Of a DNA stretch of 64,000 nt, positions 12,090 to 23,059 are shown in pieces. The position numbers and the translations under genes are program-made. The notes under the pieces were generated by a model, which saw only the letters and a program-made list of their open reading frames with translations, was not told the DNA's origin and made no database searches. The stretch comes from Typhlomys cinereus (Eukaryota > Chordata > Mammalia > Rodentia > Platacanthomyidae): positions 744,001 to 808,000 of the forward strand of contig JALPQD010000626.1 of NCBI GenBank assembly GCA_023101885.1, written 5' to 3'. How positions within the stretch are numbered: the stretch's first letter is position 1; the number at the start of each line of letters is the position of its first letter.

Positions 12090-12606
12090 TGAAAGAATTA
12101 ATGTAGAAAAAGAAATTTCCAATTTCCTAGGCAAGCAAGAATGTGATGAGCTAGTCTCAGAATCACATTACCTCACTCCAACTCAAGGATTCCCAAAAAA
12201 GGCAAAGGACGTGTGTGTCCAGGCCAGATACTGGGACTTCTCCCCACCCCGGGAATTCCAAGGAAACACACTCATCCCCAGGTTTCCGGGTAAAGCCACG
12301 AGTATGTGCTGCTATACTCGTCGCCACTGAATCCCGCCCCATTCCCTTCGCGCCTAAACTTGCACCAATGAGTTTAAAAGTTAAGTGTATAAGCCAATTA
12401 TTAGGTGACACCTCACTACCTCAACACCTCCTTACAAAAACCGAATAAAAAGTCTGTGCCCTGTGTGCTCAGGGTCGTCTCTCCCTTTCCTATATGGGGC
12501 GACCCCAGCACGCTGGATAATAAACCTCTTGCAGTTTGCATCGATCTCGTTGTCAGTGTGGTCTCCTGAGTCGGGTCATCTTCTGAGTGGGAGTTTTGTC
12601 CCAACA
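12090..12606 (+). repeat. ERV-A 5' LTR
   Basis: This 517-bp LTR begins tgaaagaatt and ends cccaaca. A ccaat box lies at 12365, a TATA-like gtataag at 12387-12393, and aataaa signals at 12444-12449 and 12519-12524. It differs from the 3' LTR (24761-25276) at only about 5-6 positions by eye, including one indel near 12579, so insertion was recent. Open frames within it also occur in the other LTR and are not genes. Confidence 0.92.
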
Positions 12607-12608
12607 TC

Positions 12609-12626
12609 TGGGGGCTCATCTGGGAT
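12609..12626 (+). promoter_or_regulatory. ERV-A primer binding site, tRNA-Pro type
   Basis: Two bases after the LTR comes tgggggctcatctgggat. This is two mismatches away from the 18-nt tRNA-Pro site that is perfect in ERV-B at 17105-17122, and it primes minus-strand synthesis. The site class groups this element with gammaretroviruses. Confidence 0.85.
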
Positions 12627-12847
12627 GCACGACCCCACTCCGGAGATCCCCCTTGCAGCAGGTTGGAGGAATCGCTCGAGCCGGTCAGTCAGTTGTTTGT
12701 TCTCTGTTCTCTGTTTAAGTGAGCGGCCGCATAAGCAAGATCGCCTATAGTGGAATTAGGCTCTTCTGGAGGATCAAGGAGGTGGGCAGACGTGCCAGCA
12801 CACTCCTGGTCAGGGTCACGGGGGACGCCCTAAGACCCTCAGTGAGT

Positions 12848-12943
12848 CAGTGAAGTTTTTCGTGCGCTTCTATTAGGTGTCTTTTGTCAGTGAAGTTTTC
12901 GTGCACTTCTATTAGGTGTCGTTTGTCAATGAAGTTTTTCGTA
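12848..12943 (+). repeat. ERV-A leader 40-bp tandem repeat
   Basis: About 2.4 copies of a 39-40 bp unit (tgaagtttttcgtgc, then ttctattaggtgtc) start at 12848, 12888 and 12927. They lie between the primer site and the gag remnant, where retroviral packaging and dimerisation signals usually sit. Confidence 0.85.
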
Positions 12944-13132
12944 TCCTGGGCGGGTCTGCCTCATTATCTCTGCAGTGTTCTTTGCCCTCCTAGACCTCAC
13001 TGGGACCGGGGTTGGAGGTCAGCCCGAGCAGATCTGTGTCTGTTTTACTTTCTGTTTGGAGTGTTTACTTGGTCTGTTTCTTTTTCTATTTGATTTGTGT
13101 TTGCTGTGTCTGTATAGGGGGAGAGGCCCCCG

Positions 13133-13297
13133 GTGGGTTAAAGTCCCACTTAACTGTAGAGGAGACCGTGAGGCTCCTCTACCTGTTGGGATTCAAGGCC
13201 CCCCAGTGGGTTAAAGTCCCACTGAACTGTAGAGGAGACCGTGAGGCTCCTCTACCTGTTGGGGTTCAAGGCCCCCCAGTGGGTTAGAGTCCCACTG
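13133..13297 (+). promoter_or_regulatory. ERV-A leader array of paired hairpins (73-bp repeat)
   Basis: Units starting at 13133, 13206 and 13279 have a period of 73 bp. Each full unit holds two perfect inverted repeats. One is gtggg/cccac around a 7-nt loop, extended to cagtggg/cccactg in copies 2 and 3. The other is gtagaggag/ctcctctac around the 9-nt loop accgtgagg (13156-13182 and 13229-13255). The core gagaccgtgagg recurs once in the ERV-B leader at 17296. Its position upstream of gag suggests an RNA packaging or dimerisation role, which is inference. Confidence 0.75.
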
Positions 13298-13448
13298 TGT
13301 CTGGATGGTGAGGTCCGAAAGATTATCACCAGGAACTGCTGCCGTGACATATTTGTGGCGTTTGTGTTGTCTAATCTGTCTTGTTTTACTTTTTGTTTTC
13401 ACTATTCTTAGTATTGGACTGATGCCCTTTCTCTCTGACGATTCTAAC

Positions 13449-13560
13449 ATGGGACAGACTATTTTCACCCCCCAACTCTAGATCACTGGACTGAAGTCAA
13501 GGCTAGAGAACAAAATCTGTCTGTAGATGTCAGAAAAAGAGAGTGGCAGGTAGGGAAAGA
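13449..13560 (+). pseudogene. ERV-A gag 5' remnant (matrix start)
   Basis: An ATG at 13449 opens with MGQT, the myristoylation-type start of gammaretroviral Gag matrix proteins. An in-frame stop follows at 13479-13481. Further matrix-like coding continues in another frame to about 13560, so there is both a stop and a frameshift. The remaining gag sequence, pol and env are not recognisable. The element cannot make Gag and would depend on a helper. Confidence 0.7.
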
Positions 13561-16543
13561 ACTCAAAATCTAAATGTTGAAATTAAGAAAGGAAAATTCA
13601 TCACTCCCTGTTCTGATAAATGGCTCACTTTCAAGGCCAGCAGATGTGTGTTTTAAACTGTCTTCTTTTTAATTTACCTAATGACACCTCTATTTTAATT
13701 TCTAAAGCAACTAAGGAAAGAAAGCCTCTGCCCCCCCCCTTGTACTGGAGGGGCCAGAAGAACTGTCTGTCGTTTTTTGTGCTGTGTCTATGATGATCTC
13801 ATTTTAAGAGTTACTTTAAGTGTTTTGACTTGTTTAGTTATCTGGGTTTCCCATAATATGTGTGTTTTATATTTCAAAATAACAAAGCTATGGCCACTTC
13901 AAATTATTGCACGTTATAATTACATTTTGGTTTTGTTTTGACTCTTTATTATTTGGCATGCTCAATTTAAATGCACGTGCACACTTAAGAACAACATAAA
14001 AGGCCTGAGTACGTACTGACCAAAATATTTTGTTTTATCTTAATTTTTATGAAGCTTCACAAGAGATGGTACTGTGTTTTTACCTAGGAAAGTTTGTTTT
14101 CATATGTGTAATGGTAACACATCTAACAGCCAGAAAGGAAAACTGATTTCTGAGAAATTCATTGGAATTTCTTCATTCTCCTGGTATGTATGAGCTCCCT
14201 TTCTTGAGGACAAATCTGCTTTCTAATTCCCTGTTCCCAGGTGTACTCCTGTGTTCTGCTATATAATGATTTTTAAGATGAGGTCTACTGCCTCTTTTAA
14301 AGGACATTTCTTACAAGATAACTAATGTGAAAACAGCAGGAAGCCTTCAAATAAGAAAAAAAAAATATATATAAATACTTAGTTGTAAAGAAGGTTTTAT
14401 AGAAGGTTTATAAAATAAGATATGTTACTTAGAAGGTTAAAGTATGAGCAGGAGATTTATGAGTTGGTTACTTACAAAGAACATTAAAGTATGTTGTGAA
14501 GGTTTGTGGAATGTTAGGGTTATGAGAAGACTGAAAATTAGAGATGATGGTTAAAAGAAATCTTATGCATTATGCTTCTTCCATATTATAAAAGAAAAAG
14601 CATTGAGCCTCAGAAATTAAAAATTAAGAATTAAGCTTCATGTATTCAAATGTATTTCAATTGTTTGTTTTGATTAAATAAGAATTTGGTTACTAGGACC
14701 TGCAGCAGCCCTGGCAGGGCCCTCATCCACTCCCTGGGAAATGGGTTCCCAGAGAGCAGGGCTCTGCTCAGCACCAGACCAACAGGAGGAACCGAAGCCC
14801 CGCCCAATGATGCAGCTTGGAGCAGACTCAAGGCCAGCTGTTAAACCAACCTCTGCTCACCTTTTGGAGCAGGCCTCTCCTGGAGGGGGAGGAAAAGGGC
14901 ACCTGAAAATTGGGGGAGAGAATGTTTTAACCTCTGTATGAATGTGTGAGTGAGTGTCGGCCTGATGTGGGAAACCTGTAACACCTCTGGCTTGAGTTTG
15001 TAGTCCCACGAGTTTGTAGTCCCACGGCGAGATCCCTAAGATCTCTTAAAGCCACGGGATTCAATTGAGCCAGGTCTGTGTTTCCATGGTGATAACATAC
15101 GGTCTAGGGTGGGATCGGATTAGAATCCAATCGCAAGTCACGAAACCACTGAACCCACTATGGCCAAGTTATCACCCATGACTCTGCAAAGAGTGTGGCC
15201 AGGCTGGCACTTGAATGATCTCTCCTGGAGGGATTCCCAACCTTTGTCTGTCTGCGTCGTGTGGTGGGGAATCAATGTGACTCTAGCTCTTTGTCTACAT
15301 AGTACAGAGGGGATCAATGTGACTTTAGCCCTTGTTAGTCAATGGAAGGGAATTCCTAGAAATGTTTGCCCCAAAAGGAAAGACAATGACTATGCTGTTT
15401 AAATAGCATAGGGAATACAGGAAGCTTCAGGCATGTATGGACCATGGATGCTAAGCCATGCATCCTTTCCTCAAGTCCAGGTTCACTAAACTGAAGCCAA
15501 AAGAGAGATTTCCCCTTCCTGTGTCCAGGAACTATATTTAAATTATAATATTATCTAACTAGAGAAACAATAGCAAACAAATGACAGAAAGTTAAGAGAC
15601 TACAGAGATCTGTACCAAAAGTACCAGCTAGTAACTCAGGAGAAGCTTTGCCTCCCAATGTCCTCAAGACTAAGTTGAAACAGACAGGAATTTCATTTAG
15701 CTTCCATGTCAGCAAAACTCCTATCTAGAGGATAGCATCCTCATCTGTAAGGGAGGGGTTGGCACCATCAGGAAGCTTTCATTTCTGTCGTGGAGGTAGA
15801 ATCCTTTGTTTCCGTTTGTCCTAGGACTTTAAAATAGGACAGGTGACCTAGGACTTAGTATAGAAAAAGGAAAGAAAAAGAGAAAGAACCAGAAAGCAAA
15901 GAAATCAGAACTTGACATTTGCCTTAGGGGATAGATTAACCAGGCATCCCAAGCAGATCAACCCAGGACCCCTCCCGACAGGGGAAAGGTGGAAAAGATG
16001 CTTTGAATATGACCAGACTGGGTGCTTTGAGACGGTTGTGAGCACAGGAAGCTTTCATGTGGCCTATGTCCCAAACATGGGAATTTCCACTGGAGGAAAG
16101 ATTGCCCCCTGAACCCCAGGGCCCAGGAGTCGAGCACCCTGGTGGAGATCAATGTAATGGCCTGAAGCTCATAGCTTCCCTCCGATGGAAAAGGAGTTTG
16201 CAGCTGGTAACCAGTGAAAGTCCAAAGTGCTAGGTTGAGCATCTCACGAGAACATGCAAATGGGAAGCCTCTTTGTTTCTATGTTAATGGACTAGGGAGC
16301 ACAAAATTCTAGTGCTCAACTTCCTTCCTAGGCTTTTGTCAACTTTTGATTTTACTAAAATGTTTAAGATCAGGAAAATGACAAGTTCATTAGTCACCCA
16401 CAAAGTAACTACTGAGATTCCTGATATGCTTAATAGTAATGTTATTTTAGGCATTCCTCTGTTTACATGCCTGAATGCCCGAATATTCAAGGTTTAGGTT
16501 TAATAGAATAAAATATTTTAGCACTGTTATAAAGTCTTCCATG
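13561..16543 (+). other. ERV-A non-coding interior, 5' part
   Basis: There is no open frame longer than about 100 codons and no retroviral enzyme motif. The stretch is collinear with ERV-B 17460-20620. Shared anchors include tacgtactgaccaaaat (14011, 17731), caagtcacgaaac (15134, 18905) and the block at 15900-16540, matched at 19940-20610. Small local duplications occur, for example gagtttgtagtcccacg twice at 14993-15026. It ends at the target site of ERV-B (catg, 16540-16543). Confidence 0.8.
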
Positions 16544-17101
16544 TGTTGGACCCTGAGACCCTCGCCCTAAAATTCACAAAGCAGGCTGGTTCAAGCCCAC
16601 AGTATAGCCCTTGCTTGTAGTCATTCAGGCATCCATTGTTTATAGCCATCCAAGCATCCATTGTTAGTCATTGCTTAAAACTATGTACAGCCTTGAGCTT
16701 TTTACAGGTACTTCCCCACCCCTTAAGACCTCCAGCCCTTCAGTTCTGGAAAAGCAAGTTTGCCCAAAGGGAATTCCATCAATGAAGGTCACCCAGAATG
16801 AACAGCCTGCGGTTAAGCAGGTGGACTGGAACGATCACCAAGAGCCAACTCCACCCGAGCTCTTGCCGACCAATGACTGTAAAGGTCATAGAAAATTCCT
16901 CAGCTAAGCAATCCCCCCACCCCAAGACCCCTTAAAAACCCCTTGCCCGAGCTGCTCGGGGCCGCTTCAGTCTCTCCTGCGTGAGAGGTTGCTGGAGCCG
17001 CCCGGCGCGTCGTTAAATAAAACCTCATGCTATTGCAGCGAGAAGGGTCTTGGTCTTTCTCTCGGTGGCCTCGTTCCTGACTGAAAGACGGGGGTCTTTC
17101 A
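16544..17101 (+). repeat. ERV-B 5' LTR
   Basis: This 558-bp LTR begins tgttggaccc and ends gtctttca. A TATA-like cttaaaaacc lies at 16931-16940 and aataaa at 17016-17021. I found no difference from 23060-23617 when reading the two copies side by side. The 78-codon open frame present in both copies follows from the duplication. Confidence 0.93.
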
Positions 17102-17104
17102 TTT

Positions 17105-17122
17105 TGGGGGCTCGTCCGGGAT
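17105..17122 (+). promoter_or_regulatory. ERV-B primer binding site, tRNA-Pro
   Basis: The sequence tgggggctcgtccgggat is the full 18-nt tRNA-Pro complement used by many gammaretroviruses, spaced three bases from the LTR end. A possible splice donor, ag/gtatgt, follows at 17161-17168. Confidence 0.92.
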
Positions 17123-20100
17123 TCGAGACCCCCGAGAGATTGCCCCAACACCGGCCTCGGAGGTATGTGAGCGCTCCTGTCTGTCTTGTGTTTTGTTTAA
17201 GTCTGTGTCTGTTTGTGTTTGATACTGTGTCTGTTTGTTTCCTCTTATGAGGTTTGGGGCGGTCAGTAACTGCGAGACAGACGTGTCATATCGCAGAGAC
17301 CGTGAGGGTCCCAGGGGACGCCCTGGACTCTCTGTAGGGGAAAGGACAGAAGTGTCCGTTCCCCATCTGGTTTTGTCTGATCTGCAGTCTGTAGTTTGTC
17401 TGATCTGCAGTCTGCAGTATTTGTGTCTTGTCTATCTTGTCTTGAATCACTATATTAGGAAAAGAACCCAAACTCTGAGTGTTGAGGTAGAAAATTTTGC
17501 CTGTGATGATAAAGAGTTACTTCAAATGTTCTAACTTGATTGGTTACTTGGATTTCTTATAATATGTGGGTTTTATGTTTCAAAATAACAAGCTGTGGCC
17601 ACTATAAATTTCATTGCGCGCTTATGATCACATTTTGGTTTTTGACTCTGTTTACTATTTGGCATGCTCAATTTAAATGCACGTGCACACTTAGGAATAA
17701 ATCATTTTGATAATGTAAAAAGGCCTGAGTACGTACTGACCAAAATATCTTGTTTTATCTTGAAGCTCCACAAAAAGTGGCATTGTGTTTTTACCTAGGA
17801 TCTGGTAACATCACTTTTGTAGTTCCTTTAAAAGTTTGTTTTCCCATGAGTAATACCAACATATCTAACAGCCAGAAAGGAAAACTGATTTCTGAAAAAT
17901 TCATTGGAATTCCTTCATTCTCCTGGTATGTACGAGTTCCCTTTCTTGGGGACAAATCTGCTTTCTAATTCCCTGTTCCCAGGTGTACTCCTATGTTCTG
18001 CTATATAATGATTTTTAAGATAAGGTCTACTGCCTCTTTTAAAGGATATTTCTTACAGGATAACTAATGTGAAAACAGCAGGAAACCATCAAATAGAAAG
18101 AAATATATATGTATAGTACGTAGAGGTAAAGAAGGTTTTGGGATGAGATATGTTACTTAGAAAGTTAAAGTATGTGCAGGAGGTTTATGAGTTGGTTACT
18201 TAAAAAGAATGTTAAAGTATGTTGTGAAGGTTTGTGGGATGTAGAGTCATGAGAAGACTGAAAATAAGAGATGATGGTTAAAGAAAATATTATTTGTTAT
18301 GTTTCTTCCATGTTATAAAACAAAAGATATTGAGCCTCAGAAATTAGAAATTAAGAATTAAGCTTCATGTACTCAAATGTATTTCAGTTGTCTGTTTAAA
18401 GCAGAAAATCGGTTACTCCAAAAATCCCAACTTCTCAAGGACAGTAGGAAGTTTATCAGTGGGGTCATAAGTGAAAACTGGAGAAGTCTGAGACCAGGGC
18501 CCTCCCTGCCCCCAGGGAGGTGGCCAGCAGGAGAAGCTGAGGCCCCGCCTCAGCTGCAGCTTGGAACAGACTCAAGGCCAACTAGGGAGTTTCTCTAAAT
18601 CTTGGACTTTATGGTAAAAGAGACTGTGCTAAACCAACCTCTGCTCACCTTTTGGAGCAGGCCTCTCTTGGAGGGGGAGGAAAAGGGCACCTGCAAAATG
18701 GGGGAGGGAATGTTTTAACCTCTGTATGAATGTGTGAGTGAGTGTCGGCCTGAGGTGGGAAACCTGTAACACCTCTGGCTCGAGTTTGTAGTCCCACGGC
18801 GAGATCCCTAAGATCTCTTAAAGCCACGGGATTCGATTGGGCCAGTTCTGCGTTTCCATGGTGATAACATATGGTCTAGGGTGGGATCGGATTAGAATCC
18901 GATCGCAAGTCACGAAACAGCTGAACCCACTATGGCTAAGTTATCACCCATGACTCTGCAAAGAGTGTGGCCAGACTGGTACTTGAATGATCTCTCCTGG
19001 AGGGATTCCCAACCTTTGTCTGTCTGCGTCGTGTGGTGGGGATCAATGTGACTCTAGCTCTTGGTCTACGTAGTACAGTGGGGATCAATGTAACTTTAGC
19101 TTTTGTTAGTCAATGGAAGGGAATTCCTAAAAATGTTTGCCCTGAAGGAAAGTGTTTCAAGTCTGAGATAATGACTATGCTGTTTAAATAGCATAGGGAA
19201 TACAGGAAGCTTCAGGCATGTGTGGACCATGGACTCGCCCCTTTTAGTGTCATCGGGTGGGGCTCTGGTGGCATTGGGTGGAGTGCTGGCCTCCCGGGAC
19301 CACACCATGGGCAGTGTCAACGGATGTCTTTGCTGACAACACTGTAGTGATTATCAGAACTCTGCTAAGCCAAGCATCCTTTCCTCAAGTCCAGGTTCAC
19401 TAATTGAAGCCAGAAGAGAGCGATTTCCCCTTCCTGTGTCCAGGGAATGCTTAGTTCTACCAACCTAAAAGAGGGTCAAGTCATAGCATATTCTCAGACA
19501 TGCCCTGTATACATCTTAGACAAGAGATGATCCCAGGAAGATCTTACCATCCAACTAGACAAACAAATCCCAGAAAGTTGAGAGACTATAGAGCTGGACC
19601 AAAAGTACCAGCTAGTAATTCAGGAAAAGCTTTGCCTCCCAATGCCCTCAAGACTAAGGTGAAACAGACAGGAATTTCATTTAGCTTCCATGTCAGCCAA
19701 AGTTCTTATCTGTCAGAAGTAAAGTTCTTATCTGTCAGAAGTAAACTCATGTGGAGGACAACAGGGTTTTCATCTGTTGAGGGAAATAGGTCCCCATCAT
19801 CTGTAAGGAAGAGGTTGGTACCATCAGGAAGCTTTCATTTCTGTCTTGGAGGTAGAATCCTTTGTTTCTGTTTATCCTAGGACTTTAAAAATAGGACAGG
19901 TGACCTAGGACTTAGTATAAAAAAGAAAAGAAACAGAAAGAACTAGAAAGCAAAGAAATCAGAACTTGACATTTGCCTTAGGGGATAGGTTAAACAGGCA
20001 CCCCAAGCAGATCAACCCAGGACCCCTCCCGACAGGGGAAAGGTAAAGATGCTTCGAATATGACCAGACTGGGCGCTTTGAGACTGTTGTGAGCACAGAA

Positions 20101-20820
20101 AGCTTTCATGTGGCCTATGTCCCAACTATGGGAATTTCCATTGGAGGAAGATTGCCCCCTGAACCTCAGGGCCCAGGGGTCGAGCGAGTTCTCTGGTGGA
20201 GACCAATGAAATGGCCTGAAGCTCTTAGCTTCCCTCCGATGGGAAAAAGGAGTTTGCCACTGATATCCAGCAAAAGGAAGCCCAAAAGTGCCAGGTTGAG
20301 CATCTCGTGAGAACCTTGGGTTTAACGTGCAAATGGGAAGCCTCTTTGTTTCTATGTTAATAGACAAGGGAGCACAAAATTCTAGTGCTCAACTTCCTTC
20401 CTAGGCTTTTGTCAACTTTTGATTTTACTAAAATGTTTAAGATCAGGAAAATGACAGGCTCATTGCACTCACAAAGTAACTACTGAGATTCCTTATATGC
20501 TTAATAGTGATGCTTTTTAGGCATTCCTTTGTTTACATGCCTGAGTGCCCGAATATTCAAGGTTTAGGCTTAATAGAATAAAATAGTTTAGCACTGTTAT
20601 AAAGTCATCCACGTGGCTCTGGTTTTAGACGCACCAAAGGTATTAAAAGAGAAAATCATGGGTTACAGAAAATGTCAGATAGCATGTAACAAAAGTCTGC
20701 AGTTTAAAGACCCTAAATGCTGCATCCTTATCCAACCATTCTGATGGATAAGATTCCAACCTGATAAGATATTATCTCAAGGAAACATTTTCTGGAGAAA
20801 AGACATGGCTTATTTAGGAG
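17123..20820 (+). other. ERV-B leader and non-coding interior
   Basis: The leader has a gagaccgtgagg core at 17296-17307 and a 23-bp repeat (gtctgatctgcagtctg) at about 17375-17418. The MGQT gag start of ERV-A is not present. The rest aligns with ERV-A 13830-16540 but has extra pieces, for example around 18420-18620. There are no long frames and no protease, reverse transcriptase, integrase or envelope motifs. Confidence 0.8.
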
Positions 20821-20999
20821 AGATAAAAAACATAGAAATTGTCAGGTCTTGGTGTTTCTTCCTAGTTCAGGCCTAAAGCCTGTTCCCTGGGGAAGGTCAC
20901 TGTAACCCCATGGGCAGGTGCTAGGAATTTCTTGGTATGTCACAATAACGCCCAGGGACAGGTGCTAAACATTCTTTCCTAGGTAATTTACATTTTGCC

Positions 21000-21650
21000 C
21001 CGGGCTGGCGTGAGCCCCCACCAGGCCGAGCCGGCCTAGACCCCTTCTGCCTCTGCCGCACCCCTCTCCACTCTGGCCACAGGGGTTTGGGCTCCGTGGT
21101 TGTTGACCTCCTCTACTAGAGAGATTAAGAAAACTGGAGTGGTGTTTGACGCCAGCTTGTTCCTGCTGCTTTCCTTGACAGTATTCAGCATCGTGAGTGT
21201 GACGGCCTACATTGCCTTGGCCCTGCTCTCTGTGACTATCAGCTTTAGAGTATATAAGGGTATGATCCAAGCAATCCAGAAATCAGATAAAGGCCACCCA
21301 TTCAGGGCATATTTGGAATCTAATGTTGCTAGATCCGAGGAATTGATTCTGCTCTCAGTCATGTGAACTGCACCATAAAAGAACTCAGGTGCCTTTTCTT
21401 AGTTGATGATTTAGTTGATCCTCTGAAGTTTGCAGTGTTAATATGGGTGTTTACTTATGTTGGTGCCTTGCTCAACGGTCTGACACCACTGATTTTAGCT
21501 GATTTCACTCATCAGTATTCCTGTTATTTATGACTGACATCCCAAGTGCAGATAGATCATTACCTAGGACTTGCAAGCAAGAATGTTAAAGATGTTATGC
21601 CTAAAATCCAAGCAAAATTCCTGGATTGAAGCGCAAAGCAGAGAAATGAA
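21000..21650 (+). pseudogene. RTN4: RTN4 (reticulon-4/Nogo) cDNA fragment captured in ERV-B
   Basis: The sequence runs in sense orientation from the proline/alanine-rich end of RTN4 exon 1, across the Nogo-B-type splice to the reticulon domain (gtggttgttgacctc), to the C-terminal codons before the stop. Translation from 21118 gives [20 protein letters not shown] and then the hydrophobic hairpin of the reticulon homology domain, an ER-membrane-shaping module. Introns are absent, so it derives from spliced RNA. It is broken by a stop at the tryptophan codon near 21118, a deletion/frameshift near 21345 and further lesions. There is no RTN4 3' UTR or poly(A), and the sequence returns directly to ERV sequence shared with ERV-A (gaaatgaaaagatgc). 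Confidence 0.87.
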
Positions 21651-23059
21651 AAGATGCTATCATAGGAGGAATTATTCTTTTAATAATTATATTGCTTAAG
21701 CTCACGCTGGGACTTTTAAAATGTGGGGACATGTATAGTTAATTGTAAAATATGTTCCTTACTGAAATCAAAAGGAGCTCAATCTTTCTCTGTATATATA
21801 TTAAAAAAAAATGTAGTCTCTGTTACAAGTATGTGGGCTCAGCCTCTTGGCTATCTGGTGCAGCATTATAGACTGGCTAGATTTGCAAATACTGAGAGAA
21901 TATTTCTGTTAAGTGCCATTATCCTCAAGCAATGGGATAGGTTCTTGGAAAAAATGTCCTTCCTAAAAGTAAAGCTGTCACAGAAGTTTCAGTAAACGGG
22001 TCCAGATTCACTAAGCCAAGAGAGTTGTTTTTGTTCTCCATTCTGCTGACTCCTTGCCTCACCTGATCCAGGGGAGCCCTGGTCTTGAGGCTGCAGCTCT
22101 GGCCTAAGGCACCCAAGAAAGAGTTTATGCTATAGAATTAAAACCAGAGACTTAGGTTGGCAAAAAGTTTAATAAAGTTTTTCCCTTGTCCTAAAAGGTT
22201 GCCTAAAGTTAAACTCAGTGCTTGACAGAGAGAAAAAGCAATGGCAAACTTAAGAAGTAAACTAAGAAAAACAGCAAAACTCCAGGTGTAGCTCCAGAGC
22301 AGCTCCATTAGCTAATCAATGCTGGCTTTTCATTTAGATCAGAGAAATGGTGCTACATCCCTTTGGTCCCCCAAAAGAAGAAGACTTATGTTGCTTTATT
22401 TTTCAGAATAAAAAAGGAGGATAATTTAGATTGCTCTGTACAAAGAATCAGTTCGCATTGTTTTGGACAGGTTTTAAAATATGATCTACAGTAGCCAGAG
22501 GAAAAAGGTCTCCTTGGCTTTTACACCTTGTAAATGTGTTCTTTTACTAACTCCTGCTTGCTTGTACCCACAGCAAGACTGCTGAGCTTGTTCGGTTTAT
22601 CTCATGTGCCTTCCCAATTACAATGATCTGGTCCTTCTATAGATTCTGGAGACTCAATTTGCCTGTGTTTTGTCTCTTTTAGACCAACCTTGAGGTAATA
22701 AAGCCATCTATCAAAGACCTCTAGACCAACCCAGCATTTCATAGATGAGAATGTTAGACTGCTCTTATTTTCTTCGCCCCGATTCAGCAGGAAGCAGCCA
22801 GATCCGAATCATCGCCCTTTATCCCCAGAGCAGTCTGAATTCTCAAATAGGTTTATGGGAAAGTGAGGCAGGATTAGAGCAGCTATGCTGGGATGGGTCT
22901 CTCAAGGTCTTTGGAATTCTGAAGAGACATCTCCTACTGCTGGAATCGCCTGGAAAGAACACCCCTGCTGAAAAACTGACTCCAATCCTCCCAGAAATTT
23001 ACCGCAAGAACTGTGACTAACACTCCATGATTGGAGTGTGCCTATAGAAAAGGGGGGAA
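21651..23059 (+). other. ERV-B 3' interior and polypurine tract
   Basis: This stretch is collinear with ERV-A 23826-24760, except that ERV-A lacks several hundred bases corresponding to about 21880-22290. It ends in the polypurine tract agaaaaggggggaa (23046-23059), the primer for plus-strand synthesis. A 91-codon frame at 22745-23020 has no recognisable domain. Confidence 0.75.

Noticed and set aside
13133..13297. CRISPR-like or tRNA-like repeat array
   Set aside because: The repeats are contiguous without spacers and lie in a retroviral leader of a mammalian genome.
16671..16907. 78-codon frame repeated exactly at 23187-23423
   Set aside because: Both copies lie in the ERV-B LTRs. The repetition reflects the LTR duplication, not a gene family.
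21100..21366. Possible functional RTN4-derived protein of 88 codons
   Set aside because: It starts at a chance ATG after a stop in the tryptophan codon and is frameshifted near 21345, so only part of the reticulon domain would be made. I treat it as a pseudogene fragment.
21000..21650. RTN4 piece as an ordinary LINE-1-made processed pseudogene
   Set aside because: There is no poly(A), no 3' UTR and no target duplication, and the right edge runs directly into ERV sequence shared with ERV-A. A search of other copies could still revive this option.
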